Source: Archivesica marissinica (taxonomy: Eukaryota > Mollusca > Bivalvia > Venerida > Vesicomyidae). Taken from it: a stretch of 64,000 nt of DNA. A model generated the notes under the pieces. That model was not told the origin of the DNA, did no database searches, and saw nothing but the letters and a program-made list of their open reading frames with translations. Position numbers and translations under genes: made by a program. The stretch lies in NCBI GenBank assembly GCA_014843695.1, contig CM026393.1:12608922-12672921 (forward strand). Direction: 5' to 3'. This document shows positions 1-10,824 of the stretch, one piece after another; the first letter of the stretch is position 1, and every line of letters begins with the position of its first letter.

Positions 1-715
1 TAAATTAATGTTGTCATTGGCAAGAAGCGTATACGTTAATGTTGTCATTGGCATGAAGCTTATAAATTAATGTTGTCATTGGCAAGAAGCGTATACGTTA
101 ATGTTGTCATTGGCATGAAGCTTATAGAGTAATGTTGTCATTGACATGTCGCTTATAAATTAATGTTGTCATTGGCATGAAGCTTATAAATTAATGTTGT
201 CATTGGCAAGAAGCGTATACGTTAATGTTGTCATTGGCATGAAGCTTATAGAGTAATGTTGTCATTGACATGCCGCTTATAAATTAATGTTGTCATTGAC
301 ATGAAGCTTATAAATTAATGTTGTCATTGGCATGACGCTTATAAATTAATGTTGTCATTGGCATGAAGCTTATACGTTAATGTTGTCATTGGCAAGAAGC
401 TTATAGATTAATGTTGTCATTGACATGTCGCTTATAAATTAATGTTGTCATTGGCATGAAGCTTATAAATTAATGTTGTCATTGGCATGACGCTTATACA
501 TTAATGTTGTCATTGGCATGAAGCTTATACGTTAATGTTTTCATTGGCAAGAAGTTTATAGAGTAATGTTGTCATTGACATGCCGCTTATAAATTAATGT
601 TGTCATTGGCAAGAAGCGTATACGTTAATGTTGTCATTGGCAAGAAACGTATACGTTAATGTTGTCATTGGCATGAAGCTTATAGAGTAATGCTATTTTT
701 GAAATGAAGCTTCTA
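1..715. repeat. 31-bp minisatellite array
   Basis: About 23 head-to-tail copies of a 31-bp unit with the core TTAATGTTGTCATTGGCATG. Two variants, one with AAGCTTATAAA and one with AAGCGTATACG after the core, often alternate, giving a 62-bp dimer rhythm. The array is already under way at base 1, so its left edge lies outside the window. Copies decay after about 690. Confidence 0.95.
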
Positions 716-1068
716 AATTAATGTTTCTATTGGCATGCAACGTATCAATTAATCTTGATATTGGCATGGTGTACATATATGGTGACCGTTTTACACTTTA
801 GAGCAACACCACCTACTTGTTTTCCACCGACACAGATCGTGCCCTTCAGATAGAACGATGTAATACTATGCTTTATTCATTACATAGTATCTTATATATC
901 CTGGAACTAGGATATATTATCATTGTATACATGGTAGGAGGTAAACGACCTTAGAAAACACCATAGTACACAGACAATATGGAATATACATCCGATAGCC
1001 ACGAATGTGCTATGCTACTATCAAACATTCAGCTCATACACGCAGTGGTATAAGTATGCAGTACTAAG
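716..1068. other. Gene-less spacer
   Basis: AT-rich sequence after the 31-bp array. I see no coding frame with support, no tandem repeat and no recognised element. Confidence 0.5.
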
Positions 1069-1318
1069 TCCGCCCCCGTAGCCGAGTGTTTCAGTTTGCT
1101 GACGTGTATACCACTGTAACCTATCATCACTGATGGTCACGGTTACGAGATCTGCTCAGACCGTGACTATTCTAGTGAAGACGTTGGCAGTTTCTTACGG
1201 AGGTTGGTGCACCATGTACTTGTTAACCACTGGCTAGGAACATTTTTGTTAGGTAACACTGCCGGTCGCGCAAATGGGCAACCGGTGGCGATGTTTAATA
1301 AACTTAAATAATAAAACA
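1069..1318 (+). mobile_element. tRNA-derived SINE, type A
   Basis: The head resembles a tRNA with a long variable arm (GTAGCCGAGTG A-box-like start, CATCACTGATGGTCAC arm). The B box is degenerate in this copy. The body contains TTGGCAGTTTCTTACGGAGG and is shared with a better-preserved copy at 34784-35054. The 3' end is AT-rich. The comparison of the two copies is seen directly. SINE status follows from the tRNA-like head, the shared tail and dispersion. Confidence 0.8.
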
Positions 1319-1340
1319 AATACAGTACTATAATTAATGA

Positions 1341-1592
1341 AGCAGTCTGAATAGCACAGTGGTTAGGCGCTCGCTTCTCACCAGGGTAACCTGGGTTCGA
1401 TCCTCGGATGGGAGGTATGTGATATTGTACGGTTACGCCAGATCGGATAGGCGGGTTTTCTCCGGGTACTCCGGTTTCTTCCCACGCGAATGACCACATT
1501 TACGCTTTCAACCGCGCCAACGAGAGTAATTAATACAAGTTGTTAAAACTTGCTTCGTTGTAAAATAAATAAAGTGTAAACAAAATAAATGA
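1341..1592 (+). mobile_element. tRNA-derived SINE, type E
   Basis: The head contains an A-box-like AGCACAGTGGTTAGGCGCTC and a B box GGGTTCGATCC. The body carries CTCCGGGTACTCCGGTTTC, a motif I recall from SINEs of several marine invertebrates. The 3' part reads AACGAGAGTAATTAATACAA then AT-rich repeats. The tail recurs at 1702-1778 and, inverted, at 47413-47503. Confidence 0.85.
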
Positions 1593-1701
1593 AGTACTAC
1601 TTGTCAACTCGATACCTCTGTTGTTTTAAAGTACTTATCAAGTTGTCAATGTACACCTACTGGATACACACAGTATGGCCTGGCGTGCCCCATTTAAGTC
1701 C

Positions 1702-1778
1702 GCACCAACGAGAGTGATTAATATATAAGTTGCTGAAACTTGTTTCGCAATCGTTGTAAAATAAATAAAGTTTAAACT
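1702..1778 (+). mobile_element. Type E SINE tail fragment
   Basis: Matches the 3' tail of the type E SINE just upstream (CACCAACGAGAGTGATTAAT through the AAATAAATAAAG end). The tRNA head is missing, so this is a 5'-truncated copy or a partial duplication. Confidence 0.75.
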
Positions 1779-1932
1779 AGCGAGGCAGTAATATAGGACA
1801 ACGATATGAATACCCTACTTATACTCACCCATTGAAACCAAACTGCACTGAAGTACAATACAACAATATACCAACGTTGTAATCACTCTATCTCTTATGA
1901 TTTTGAAAACTGATAAATATACGACACATGCA

Positions 1933-2165
1933 AGTGGAAGTCGTGATAGCGCAGTGGATGCGCGTTCGCTTCAGGTGCGAAAGGTCCGGAGTTCGAGCCC
2001 CACTGGAGCCGTTACGAGTGTGCCCTTAGGCAAGGCATTTAAATTCCACGTTGCCTCTCTCTCCCTCGTGGCGATGGATTCCATCAGGAATGAGGTCTCG
2101 AGTGATTTATATAAGTTGAAATAACTTGTTTCGCAATCGAGCTAAAATAAATGTGTATAAACTAA
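1933..2165 (+). mobile_element. tRNA-derived SINE, type B, with target duplication
   Basis: The head reads GTCGTGATAGCGCAGTGGAT (A box) and GGAGTTCGAGCCC (B box). The anticodon-like loop has CAG. The body includes TGCCCTTAGGCAAGGC and CGATGGATTCCATCAGGAAT; the end is AGCTAAAATAAATGTGTATA. A 9-bp direct repeat ACACATGCA flanks it (1924-1932 and 2166-2174), which fits a target-site duplication. Other copies: 3218-3431 (-), 4385-4614 (-), 51386-51654 (+, rearranged). Confidence 0.9.
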
Positions 2166-2359
2166 ACACATGCACCATGTGATTGTATATAAGAGAAGAA
2201 GCTGGGGCACTAGTGTCCTATGGACACATTCTTGATTACTGTGTACAGTGATAATCCATATGAGTTGTGAATAGCGCCATATTTTTCAATTTATTAATAT
2301 AATGATCAGATCGCTTCTGTTCATACACAGTTATTGTTGAATGCATATTATTATTTTAT

Positions 2360-2554
2360 CAGTCTTTCAGACGGGACTATAACCGAGGTCTCGTATCGGT
2401 GTTGTAAACCGTGAACGTAAACGAATCAGAGGATACTCTGGAATTGGTCTCTGTCTGTATCATTGCACTATCCTACAACAATCTAAAATTACTAATCTCT
2501 TCAGGAGGCGTCGCTCATATGGGTAACCGGTAGCGACGATAATTAAACGTAAAA
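2360..2554 (+). mobile_element. Type C SINE, 5'-truncated
   Basis: Body and tail of the type C family: ACCGAGGTCTCGT, CAGAGGATACTCTGGAATTG, TTCAGGAGGCGTCGCTCATA and CCGGTAGCGACGATAATTAA. The tRNA-like head seen in the 8014-8305 copy is missing. Confidence 0.85.
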
Positions 2555-3217
2555 CACACATTATTATGTGACTTATAGGCTCACTGGGCCGGGTGCGTCT
2601 TCTTGTCGTTTACTAGTTGCTATATATATTTGTTGAAATGTGCATATGTCACTTTAATAAAAAACATACTTACTTACTTGCTTGCACAGTTATACACACT
2701 AAATTAGCCTCTTTGCTTGCTGGATATCACAACAACCCGCTATTACACATTTCTCCGGATCAATGTTATGCATTTATTTCTTATGCATGTATGTTACATG
2801 GTTGCGATACTGCACTATTTCAATTAACAGTAAAGTCCTACATCAGTCGACCAGATACTACGACACGTAGTATATTATTATATTATATCCATTAATATGC
2901 ACGTTCAAATAGATACTAAAATGCCGTTGCACTTCATAGGAGACTTAAATATCAAACTAGTATGTCCCAACCACGGCATACGCCTCATAATGCATCCTTA
3001 TATAGCGAATCTAGTAACACATTCATTCTACGATTACAAGGTATGCAGTATGTCTAAGGTGAGATATGTATGATGGAAACAGCGACATAATAGTATACAA
3101 TAAGGACAAGACCCAGCAGTAGCCCAACGCATGGATGGAGATAGCTATCAGCAGTTGTCACGCTAGGCAATCAAGGGTTTGTAATAACAATCCGTTATAC
3201 ACGAATATAATACAGTT
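2555..3217. other. Gene-less spacer
   Basis: Low-complexity AT-rich sequence between SINEs. The short open frames here have no recognisable domain, and I support none as genes. Confidence 0.5.
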
Positions 3218-3431
3218 TAGTTTATACAACTTTATTTTAGCTCGATTGCGAAACAAGTTCTTTCAATTTATATTAATCACTCTCGAGACCTCATTTCTGA
3301 TGGAATCCGTCGCCACGAGGGGGAGAGAAAATGCCTTGCCTAAGGGCACACTCGTAACGGCTCCGGCGGGGCTCGAACTCCGGACCTTTCGCACCTGAAG
3401 CGAACGCGCATCCACTGCGCTACCAAGACTT
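3218..3431 (-). mobile_element. Type B SINE, minus strand
   Basis: Reverse complement of the 1933-2165 element. The tail lies at the left (TTTATTTTAGCTCGATTGCG in window orientation) and the tRNA-like head at the right (CACCTGAAGCGAACGCGCAT). About 10-15 bases of the middle are missing relative to the other copies. No clear target duplication was found. Confidence 0.88.
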
Positions 3432-3628
3432 ACAGTGGTACAGTGTTGTACTAAGTGGTATATAATTATTCGACCAGGGAAACTACGCGTTTGTCTAGTA
3501 CACGATTGCTTTATGAAATGATATTGGCACAGCTGACGCCTTGATGTATATCCTTAACATGTAGTAAATCAAAACATCTTCTAATTCTGAATGAGGCAAA
3601 ATACTTTGTTGAATAGCAAACAGAAGGA

Positions 3629-3896
3629 TCAGTAGTCCAGTGGTGTTCAGGTTGGACTGCGAATATAGCGGTAGCAGGTGCGTTGACCCGTCGTCTGACA
3701 CTATCAGAAGAGACTTTAAACCGAGGTCTCGTGTCGGTGCTTTTACACCGGACACGTAAAAGAACCAGATGATACTCTGGAATAGGGTCTATGTCTGTAT
3801 CATTGCACTGTCCTCCAAAATCTAAAGTGGCTAATTTCTTCAAGAGGCGTTGCTCATATTGGTAACCGGTAGCGACGATAAATAAACGTAAATGCA
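3629..3896 (+). mobile_element. Type C SINE
   Basis: Starts with a degenerate tRNA-like head (GATCAGTAGTCCAGTGGTGT; the B box is damaged) and runs through ACCGAGGTCTCGTGTCGGTG to GGTAGCGACGATAAATAAAC. Confidence 0.88.
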
Positions 3897-4373
3897 CGAA
3901 TAACAAACTCCATAAATCATGTTATATTTTTTTTAATTTTTCATAATTTTATGCATTACTGATATTAGATGTCAACCAACAATAGCACGCGCAGCGCAGC
4001 GAGATTAATTATAATTGGATTAATTTAACGTAATTGATATCTTGCAGCATAGGTTTACACCGTTGACCAGAATGTTAATTAACCCAGCTTGATTTGCATA
4101 AAGTCTATAACTAATCAAGCTAGAGTAATGAATAACTAATAAAATGAACACTATATTATTTAAATTATCAAATTGAAAATAAAAATAAGAAATTAATAAA
4201 CGATCAATCATAGCGTTTTATTTGTCTCTATATTACCTCACAGTGGCACTCAATCATTGAACTGGTGTCCATTGCATTGTTACATGCAATTTTAGTATGA
4301 TAAATTAACGTCTGCTTCAACTATATAATTATGCAAGAAAACACTTTGTTTACAATGCAGGGAGTATATTATG
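3897..4373. other. Gene-less spacer
   Basis: AT-rich sequence with no recognised gene or element. Confidence 0.5.
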
Positions 4374-4384
4374 CACTTCATTAG

Positions 4385-4614
4385 TTTATACAAATTTATT
4401 TTAGCTCGATTGCGAAATAAGTTATTTCAACTTAAATAAATCACTCTCGAGACCTCATTCCTGATGGAATCCATCGCCACGAGGGAGAGAGAAGATGCAA
4501 CGTGGAATTTAAATGCCTTGCCTAAGGGCACAATCGTAACGGCTCCAGTGGAGTTCGAACTCCGGACATTTCGCACCTGAAGCGAACGCGCATCCACTGC
4601 GCTATCACGACTTC
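4385..4614 (-). mobile_element. Type B SINE with 11-bp target duplication
   Basis: Full-length type B SINE on the minus strand, ending at its head with TATCACGACTTC. It is flanked by perfect 11-bp direct repeats CACTTCATTAG at 4374-4384 and 4615-4625. This is the cleanest retroposition footprint in the window and fixes the element boundaries. Confidence 0.95.
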
Positions 4615-4640
4615 CACTTCATTAGATACACACATGTACA

Positions 4641-4904
4641 TAACCTGGGAATAGGCGTTGATATAGTTTGCCTTGTCAGTCATATACATATATTTTAATA
4701 CCGAGATCATTTAGTGGGCCGTATTGAGTTTCTGATAATATCAACTTTTCTCATGTACATAGCCTGGGAACAGGCGTCGGTATATTTTGCATGGTCAGTC
4801 ATATAAATATATTTTAATACCGAGATCATTAAGTGGGCCGTATTGAGTTTCTGATAATATCAACATTTTGTCATTTTGTCAGAAGTTAGTGCAAACCCAG
4901 GCCA
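4641..4904. mobile_element. Miniature CCTGGG element, partly duplicated
   Basis: Two partial head-to-tail copies. One is 4641-4745, lacking its right end. The other, 4760-4904, starts TAGCCTGGGAACAGGCG and ends with CCCAGGCCA. The starts and ends are imperfect inverted repeats. Related copies lie at 10133-10287 and, internally deleted, at 63114-63182. Confidence 0.7.
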
Positions 4905-5358
4905 ACATGTACAGTCAAATTCTGTAATTCACCTTTCTTGATCACAGTAAACATTGTCATGGTAATCGCAAATATATCTAACATTCATAGCATAGGCATA
5001 GTTTTCTTTATGACTGCCATTGTTCTGTTGGTATATATTTATAGTGTTGCTTAAAAGAAAAATAATTTATCTGTGGTCGCTCGATAATTAATAATTATGA
5101 TATATTATAACAATGGAACACTTATTTCAAAATGTATTGGTTATCTGGTACCCCAATGTTTGCAGCATCAACAGTATCAGTTTATTCCTTTGATAAATGT
5201 TTGACATATTCATTCCTTACTCATATTTTGAAATTGCATTAATATTTATACGTAATTTGTCTCAATTAACTGTAGGAAAGCTAATATTTACACATGTCAT
5301 TCATTGCTAAGTGCTTCGGAAATTCACTACAACTTGTTTGGAAGAAAAAGTGTGTTGC
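4905..5358. other. Gene-less spacer
   Basis: AT-rich sequence with no recognised gene or repeat. Confidence 0.5.
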
Positions 5359-5362
5359 TTAA

Positions 5363-6370
5363 CCCGATCCTTCATAGATATTTAGGTTAATATACTATTA
5401 TATCTACATACAAGCGACAGCCATGTAGCTATCATGCAGTGGATAAGTAGTCGCCATATTTATCCCACCTCCATAGATATTACTGGGACTACATAGAGAT
5501 TTAGGTTAATATACTATTATATCTACATACAAACGACAGCCATTTAGCTATCATGCAGTGGATAAGTAGTCGCCATATCTATCCAACCTCCATAGATATT
5601 ACTGGGACTACATAGAGATTTAGGTTAATATACTATTATATCTACATACAAACGACAGCCATTTAGCTATCATGCAGTGGATAAGTAGTCGCCATATCTA
5701 TCCCACCTCCATAGATATTACTGGGACTACATAGAGATTTAGGTTAATATACTATTATATCTACATACAAACGACAACCAGTTAGCTATCATGCAATGGG
5801 TAAGTAGTCGTCATATCTATCCCACCTCCAGAGATATTACTGGGACTACATAGTGATTTAGGTTAATATACCATTATATCTACATACAAGAGACAGCCAT
5901 TTAGCTATCATGCAGTGGATAAGTAGTCGCCATATCTATCCAACCTCCATAGATATTACTGCGACTACATAGAGATTTAGGTTAATATACTATTATATCT
6001 CCATACAAACGGCAGCCATTTAGCTATCATGCAGTGGATAAGTAGCCTCCATAGCTATTACTGGGACTACATAGAGATTTAGGTTAATATACTATTATAT
6101 CTACATACAAGCGACAGTCATTTAGCTATCATGCAGTGGGTAAGTAGTCGCCATATCTATCCAACCACCATATATATTACTGGAACTACATGAGAGTCTG
6201 GCCTTTATTATGAACATTGGTTTGGCTACTACATTGTCAATGTATGTCGTATTGGTAATGGCGTCAAGAGGTGCTTCTATGAGGGAAAGGGTTTTATTTA
6301 ACCATATTTTATTGGAAATCAATAGTACATATGTCATACACATACAGATACAATACATAGCATGAAAGGG
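5363..6370 (+). mobile_element. TTAA-flanked element carrying a 119-bp array
   Basis: Flanked by TTAA at 5359-5362 and 6371-6374. The left end is CCCGATCCTTCATAG. The right end, read inward on the other strand, is CCCTTTCATGCTATG. TTAA target sites with CCC ends are typical of piggyBac-type elements; no transposase is present, so the class is inference. The inside holds about 7 copies of a 119-bp unit (from 5381 to about 6180), one copy of an 85-bp unit (about 6195-6290), and a module at 6294-6370. The same modules in different numbers make up the element at 17542-18368. Confidence 0.8.
5381..6180. repeat. 119-bp tandem repeat inside the TTAA element
   Basis: About 6.8 copies. Each unit begins AGATTTAGGTTAATATACTA and ends near ATTACTGGGACTACATAG. 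Copies differ by a few substitutions, and one (around 6030) lacks about 30 bases. Confidence 0.93.
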
Positions 6371-6374
6371 TTAA

Positions 6375-6689
6375 TAACATTACTACCGATAATTTTCGAT
6401 TATAACTGAAGTGTCCACATTGTATATTTCGTTGTCTAGAATCCATGTAGCATGAAAACTGCAAGTTAACGACTCTACGGAATTCTGCAATCATTATAGA
6501 TTCCAATCCATCTTATTAATCAGTTGATATCGTTCTTCGCGAGTTTGCAGCCATGTTGATGTCCTTACCAGGGAACAATTTCTGAGCTATATGTACAGTG
6601 TATGTTTCGGATAGTTAGTGAGACTATGTGTTGATGAGATATTACACATGTCGGGTATGAAACCTTCCTGGCCAAAGTATTAACAGTGT
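6375..6689. other. Gene-less spacer
   Basis: No supported gene or element between the TTAA element and the next SINE. Confidence 0.5.
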
Positions 6690-6874
6690 TTCAGATGGGA
6701 CTTTAAACCGAGGTCTCGTGTCGGTGCTTTACACCGTGCACGTTAATGGACCAGAGTAGATTTTGGAATGGGTATATGTCTGTCGTTGCACCATCCTCCA
6801 AAAATCTAAAGTGACTAATATCTTCAGGAGGCGTCGCTCACATGGGCAACCGGTGACAATAAATAAACGTAAAA
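6690..6874 (+). mobile_element. Type C SINE, 5'-truncated
   Basis: Contains ACCGAGGTCTCGTGTCGGTG, CAGGAGGCGTCGCTCACATG and the AATAAACGTAAAA end. The tRNA-like head is absent, and a few bases of the terminal GGTAGCGACG motif are lost. Confidence 0.87.
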
Positions 6875-7192
6875 CGCACAATTCCAGGCCAATCATTTCC
6901 TTCTAGAAGAAAATATCAAGTCTTAGGGTTCGCATACACACAGTAAGCATAATGTTATACAAATGCTAACACATGTTGAGACTAACGGGGGTGTTAAAAA
7001 CGTACACAAACACCCACTCGTCCGATACGGCGCTCGATTGTTGCGTATGCCTTTGTGTGGATACGATACAATCCCTCAATTTGCATTTTAAACAAATAGT
7101 CGGTGATTTGAATTGATGCTCTCTATGCTTGGATGGTCCTCATGTAATACAACCATTTAGAAACACATAACGTAAAGTAAAGTGTTTAGTTT
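6875..7192. other. Gene-less spacer
   Basis: No supported gene or recognised element. Confidence 0.5.
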
Positions 7193-7437
7193 ATTATAGT
7201 GTCGCCCCTATTTAAAGGGCCAGCCATTTCTGACTTATGAGATCAGTACTTCCCGAATTATATTCTTGTACGCCAGGCGCCAGGCTGGTAGGCAATCGGT
7301 AACCATTATTTAACTAGCTAGTGCCTCACAAACCGGCCATATCAGAACGAACCACTACGAGGTTCGAACATTCGAACCATCGACCTCCCGCTCCGTAGGC
7401 GGTCGCCTTAACCACCAGGCAACGGATACTACTTCAC
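7193..7437 (-). mobile_element. tRNA-derived SINE, type D, minus strand
   Basis: On the minus strand the right end reads GCCTGGTGGTTAAGGCGACC (A-box-like) followed by CGATGGTTCGAATG (B box). The remainder is a non-tRNA body ending in CCCTTTAAATAGGGGCGACA. Only one copy is in the window, so the SINE call rests on the tRNA-like head alone. Confidence 0.65.
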
Positions 7438-7861
7438 TACCACATGTATATGTTCTATACACACATTGCTTGCAATAGATCGCAATACCCTACAGTTGAG
7501 TCGCACCGGTGTGATATAAATGATGTTATCTGTGACACCACTATCTGCAGTATGTTCATTATGTTTATTATGGCCATAATTAAAGTTCTTCGACAGTGGA
7601 AAACTAGGATTGATATATACATTTACAGTTGGTTTGACTGCAACATCATAAGTCTGCCTATAAACAATGCTACCTCTACTAATGAAGCATATACTGCAAT
7701 CAACGATGTAAAACTTCAAAGGTGTAACATATATTACAAAGCCTATTAAAATATATTGATTTACATAACTTGTAATACTGGAAGTGTTGTTGCTGTCAGC
7801 TAATTGAATTAGATTGTTTTAAATGTTAACAACATCACAATAGTGAACATATGAAATTCCT
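7438..7861. other. Gene-less spacer
   Basis: Open frames on both strands overlap here, but neither shows a recognisable domain or repeat identity. I see no supported feature. Confidence 0.45.
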
Positions 7862-7960
7862 GCCACATCGCCTCTGGTTCTTGTACGTGCACTGTGTAAA
7901 GCACCGACACGAGACCTCGGTTTTAAAATCCCATAGGGTCAGACGGGGGATCGAACCTGG
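7862..7960 (-). mobile_element. Type C SINE fragment, inverted
   Basis: Short minus-strand piece covering the 3' half of the tRNA-like head (GGTCAGACGGGGGATCGAAC in window orientation) and the start of the body (ACACGAGACCTCGGTTT). It faces the full copy at 8014-8305. Confidence 0.8.
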
Positions 7961-8013
7961 TGGATTTTGATGAACATGTGTGGATATATCTAAGGATGCA
8001 TGGTCTAGGCGTA

Positions 8014-8305
8014 GTGACAGACAGATCTGTAGTCCAGTGGTTAACACGTTGGACTGGGATTCCAGGGATCGCAGGTTCGATCCCCCGTCTGACCTTAATA
8101 AAATTAACAATCTTTCAGGCGAGACTGTAAACCGAGGTCTCGTGTTGGTGCTTTGCACGTAAAAGAACCAGAGGAGATTCTGAAATGGGTCTGTGTCAGT
8201 ATCATTATACTATCCTCCTAAATCTAAACTGACTAATCTCTTCAGGAGGCGTCGCTGAACTGGGAAACCGGTAGCGACGAAACATAAACGTAAAAAACAC
8301 ACACG
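8014..8305 (+). mobile_element. Type C SINE, near full length
   Basis: Best plus-strand type C copy. The head reads GATCTGTAGTCCAGTGGTTA (A box), the B box is GCAGGTTCGATCC, and the acceptor-like end is CCCGTCTGACC. The body contains ACCGAGGTCTCGTGTTGGTG, the tail is GGTAGCGACGAAACATAAAC. In the less decayed head at 63560-63638 the anticodon loop reads CTGGTAA, pointing to a tRNA-Thr(GGT)-like ancestor. That assignment is an inference from loop position. Confidence 0.92.
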
Positions 8306-8359
8306 AGGAGTAGTGATTCAATTTTTGGTGTGTACTGCAATTGACTTATAGACACAGAT

Positions 8360-8719
8360 TTGACTTACAAGGAGAAATGCACCATAATCAAATCTGCATC
8401 AAAGCCAACAGTCGAGAAGGATGACTACCACCTTCTCACCAGACAGGAGCAAGTCACGATATTCCGGCTTAGAACAGGGCATAACCGCCTGAACTTCCAT
8501 ATGTGTCGGAAGCTTGGACTAGCTCCATCAACTGCCTGCAGCTGCAACGTAGGGGACCAGACTGCAGAACACATCCTCCAGGTGTGTCCCAATCTTCATG
8601 TGCTGAGGAGAACAACCTGGCCAACAGATACTTCTCTCCAGACGAAGTTACATGGCTGCCTGGAGGATCTGAGGAGGACGGCCCATTTCGTGTTTGCTGC
8701 CGGCTTGTCCATGTGATTC
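8360..8719 (+). pseudogene. LINE C-terminal fragment with zinc-knuckle motif
   Basis: An open frame of about 118 residues resembles the extreme C-terminus of non-LTR retrotransposon polyproteins. It has the pattern FRLRTGHNRLNFHMCRKLG, then a Cys-x-Cys...His...Cys knuckle (ACSCNVGDQTAEHILQVCP). It stops at 8719 and is followed within 15 bases by a short GAA/AAG run (about 8730-8746), which fits a LINE 3' tail. No reverse transcriptase is present upstream, so this is a 5'-truncated insertion and not a gene. I recognise the type from memory and do not assign a clade firmly; Jockey/I-like elements are candidates. Confidence 0.75.
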
Positions 8720-8759
8720 GCGAACGACAAGAAGAAGAAGAAGAATTGACTAATAGTAA

Positions 8760-10132
8760 ACCATACATGTTTGTAACTTGACTATGCAGCAAGATAGATA
8801 TACAGTTCCTATGTATCATCCACAGGGATTCGTACCATTATTAGAATGTAACTAGATTAAAAACATATTTGATAGACAAACAAATATAGTTTAATATAGA
8901 TTATAAAACGGTTTCATTTGGTAATCAAAGTATAGAGCATCCCCATATTATGATAGATTTCATAATTCTTTCAGCAAAATATTATATTTTTAAAAGCAAA
9001 ATAGACAAATATGTTCCAAACTGCATTACCTTTATCAGATATTTAAAAGAAAGACAACACATCGAAGAACATATAGCCTTTATGAAAAATAAACTAGAAG
9101 CTCACAATAGAAAGTGGAACAAATTGATATTGACTGATATAAATATATCACAAGCATGTAACAGCAATCGTATTAGCAACTGATATTGAAAAGATGTTTG
9201 TATTCTGGATCGGAATTCTTTCAACTCTTCTCCTGCTATCTTACTTTCAAACATAATGTCGTCTCTCTTTATAACAATTAATAAATGCATTTGTACATAT
9301 ACTATACTAATATATAGTATCGATAGATTATTGTAAAACAACTGTAATTGATATTATATGTTTACATATGTAATTGTTAATTACAACATGAAAATAATAA
9401 ACGGGCTACTCCTCGTAGCTGAAAAATAAAAAAAATAAAAAAAGAATGTAACTAGATGTTGTTTTTTTATGAAGAATAATCATAATCCAATCAGAACGCT
9501 CGTTTCAACGCGAACTGCGCCGCTTGAGAAATGTTCAAAACAAATTGAAAAATTCTACGAAATCTCTTTTTGACGTACATTTTTGCCGAATAAACCTACA
9601 CGTTAGTGGAAACACATTTTATTGATAATGTTATTCACTATTAAAACTCTCCCGTCGAAGATTTTTTTTGTTGCCGACAGAACCAGTGTCCTAGTATGGA
9701 AATGTGACCTGCTATGGCCAATGTATGTGGCAATTGTTTGCAAAGTATTCATGCATGCAGCTTAAAGTTGTGTTTTATTTGAAGAACAATATAAATACTC
9801 GGGATAGGCGTTATATTTGGACAGATTTGTACAACATTGTTTCAGATAGGGCCATTTTACGGATCGATGCGAAATCTGACATCCCACAGAGTAGAATCCC
9901 TGTACTTAAATATATATACTAGTATCCCCAAACGTGCCGAATCCCTGTGATATCATCTACATGGAACCTCACATTGGGAATAAGCTATACCCCGTAACAA
10001 TGGGGTTGGAATGTCAAGGTGAAATCTATGTCATGTGATGTCAAGCATTTGTTTTTGTGTCATATTCCAGGATGTGGGTTTGCATTTCTCAGATTGCTAC
10101 AATTTCTAACCGGTCACCTGGTGGCTTACAGT
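8760..10132. other. AT-rich gene-less stretch
   Basis: About 1.4 kb with several short open frames of biased composition and no recognisable domain. A-rich tracts occur near 9420-9445. No tandem array and no element ends found. Confidence 0.5.
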
Positions 10133-10287
10133 TAGCTTGGGAACAGGCGTTGATATAGTTTGCCTGGTCAGTCATATACATATATTTTAACACCAATACC
10201 ATTAATTGAGAGCCGTATTGAGTTTCTGATAATATCAACGTCATTTTGCCAGAAGCTAAAACATCGACAGACAGGAACCCAGACTAG
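10133..10287. mobile_element. Miniature CCTGGG element
   Basis: Left end TAGCTTGGGAACAGGCGTTG; right end ACAGGAACCCAGACTA, which is its imperfect inverse. The body matches the copies at 4641-4904 (CCGTATTGAGTTTCTGATAA). A short non-autonomous DNA element is the simplest reading. Confidence 0.72.
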
Positions 10288-10433
10288 TTTATATTATTTA
10301 TAACACACTAATAACCGTCATCATATCAAGCAATCATATCATTCTATATGATATATTTTATTACAGAACGTTATGCAATCTATTGCTGTATACTCATCTG
10401 CAATAGAATGCATTAAATGACAATATGTTACTA

Positions 10434-10611
10434 CAGTCAAACCTGTGTTAGTGGTCACCTCTATTAAGCAGCCAACCTGTATTAAGCAGCCCGTTTCAAT
10501 AGTTCCAATATGCTGTTTTACTATACATTTTACCTCTATTAAGCAGCCACCTGTGCTAAGCAGCCACTTTCTGTGATTCCCTTGGGTGGCTGCTTAGCAC
10601 AGGTTTGACTG
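10434..10611. mobile_element. TA-flanked miniature inverted-repeat element
   Basis: 178 bp. It begins CAGTCAAACCTGTGTTAGTG and its other end read inward is CAGTCAAACCTGTGCTAAGC. TA dinucleotides flank it (10432-10433 and 10612-10613), as for Tc1/mariner-type insertions. The inside repeats the segment CTCTATTAAGCAGCC. Relatives: 34173-34315 (left end lost) and 54035-54224. Confidence 0.85.
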
Positions 10612-10824
10612 TATATTATATTGTATGATTATTAATTCGCTCGAAATAAAATACAACACAAGGTGACCGTTTAGGATTCTTGTTTGTGTGTTACTGTAGT
10701 GTTTCGTATGGTTTCACCTAATAAAGCTAACAGTAATAATAATATTATCTTCCACATATGAGCATGTTTTACTGTTGCACGTATGCATATCGTAGAGCTA
10801 TCAAACTCATCTATATTTGTTTAA

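Noticed and set aside
1..715. CRISPR-like array
   Set aside because: Units are directly adjacent with no unique spacers, and the DNA is eukaryotic. The same applies to the 58-bp and 70-bp arrays.
7444..7749. Plus and minus overlapping frames of about 100 codons
   Set aside because: Both strands are open over the same stretch, with no conserved motif and low-complexity composition.
8014..8100. Functional tRNA gene (also 1341, 1933, 34784, 63560)
   Set aside because: tRNA-like A and B boxes are present, but stems are degenerate, each is followed by a conserved SINE body, and copies are dispersed.
8950..9341. Short Lys/Ile-rich frames as small genes
   Set aside because: Composition matches AT-rich background; no domain, signal or neighbour supports them.
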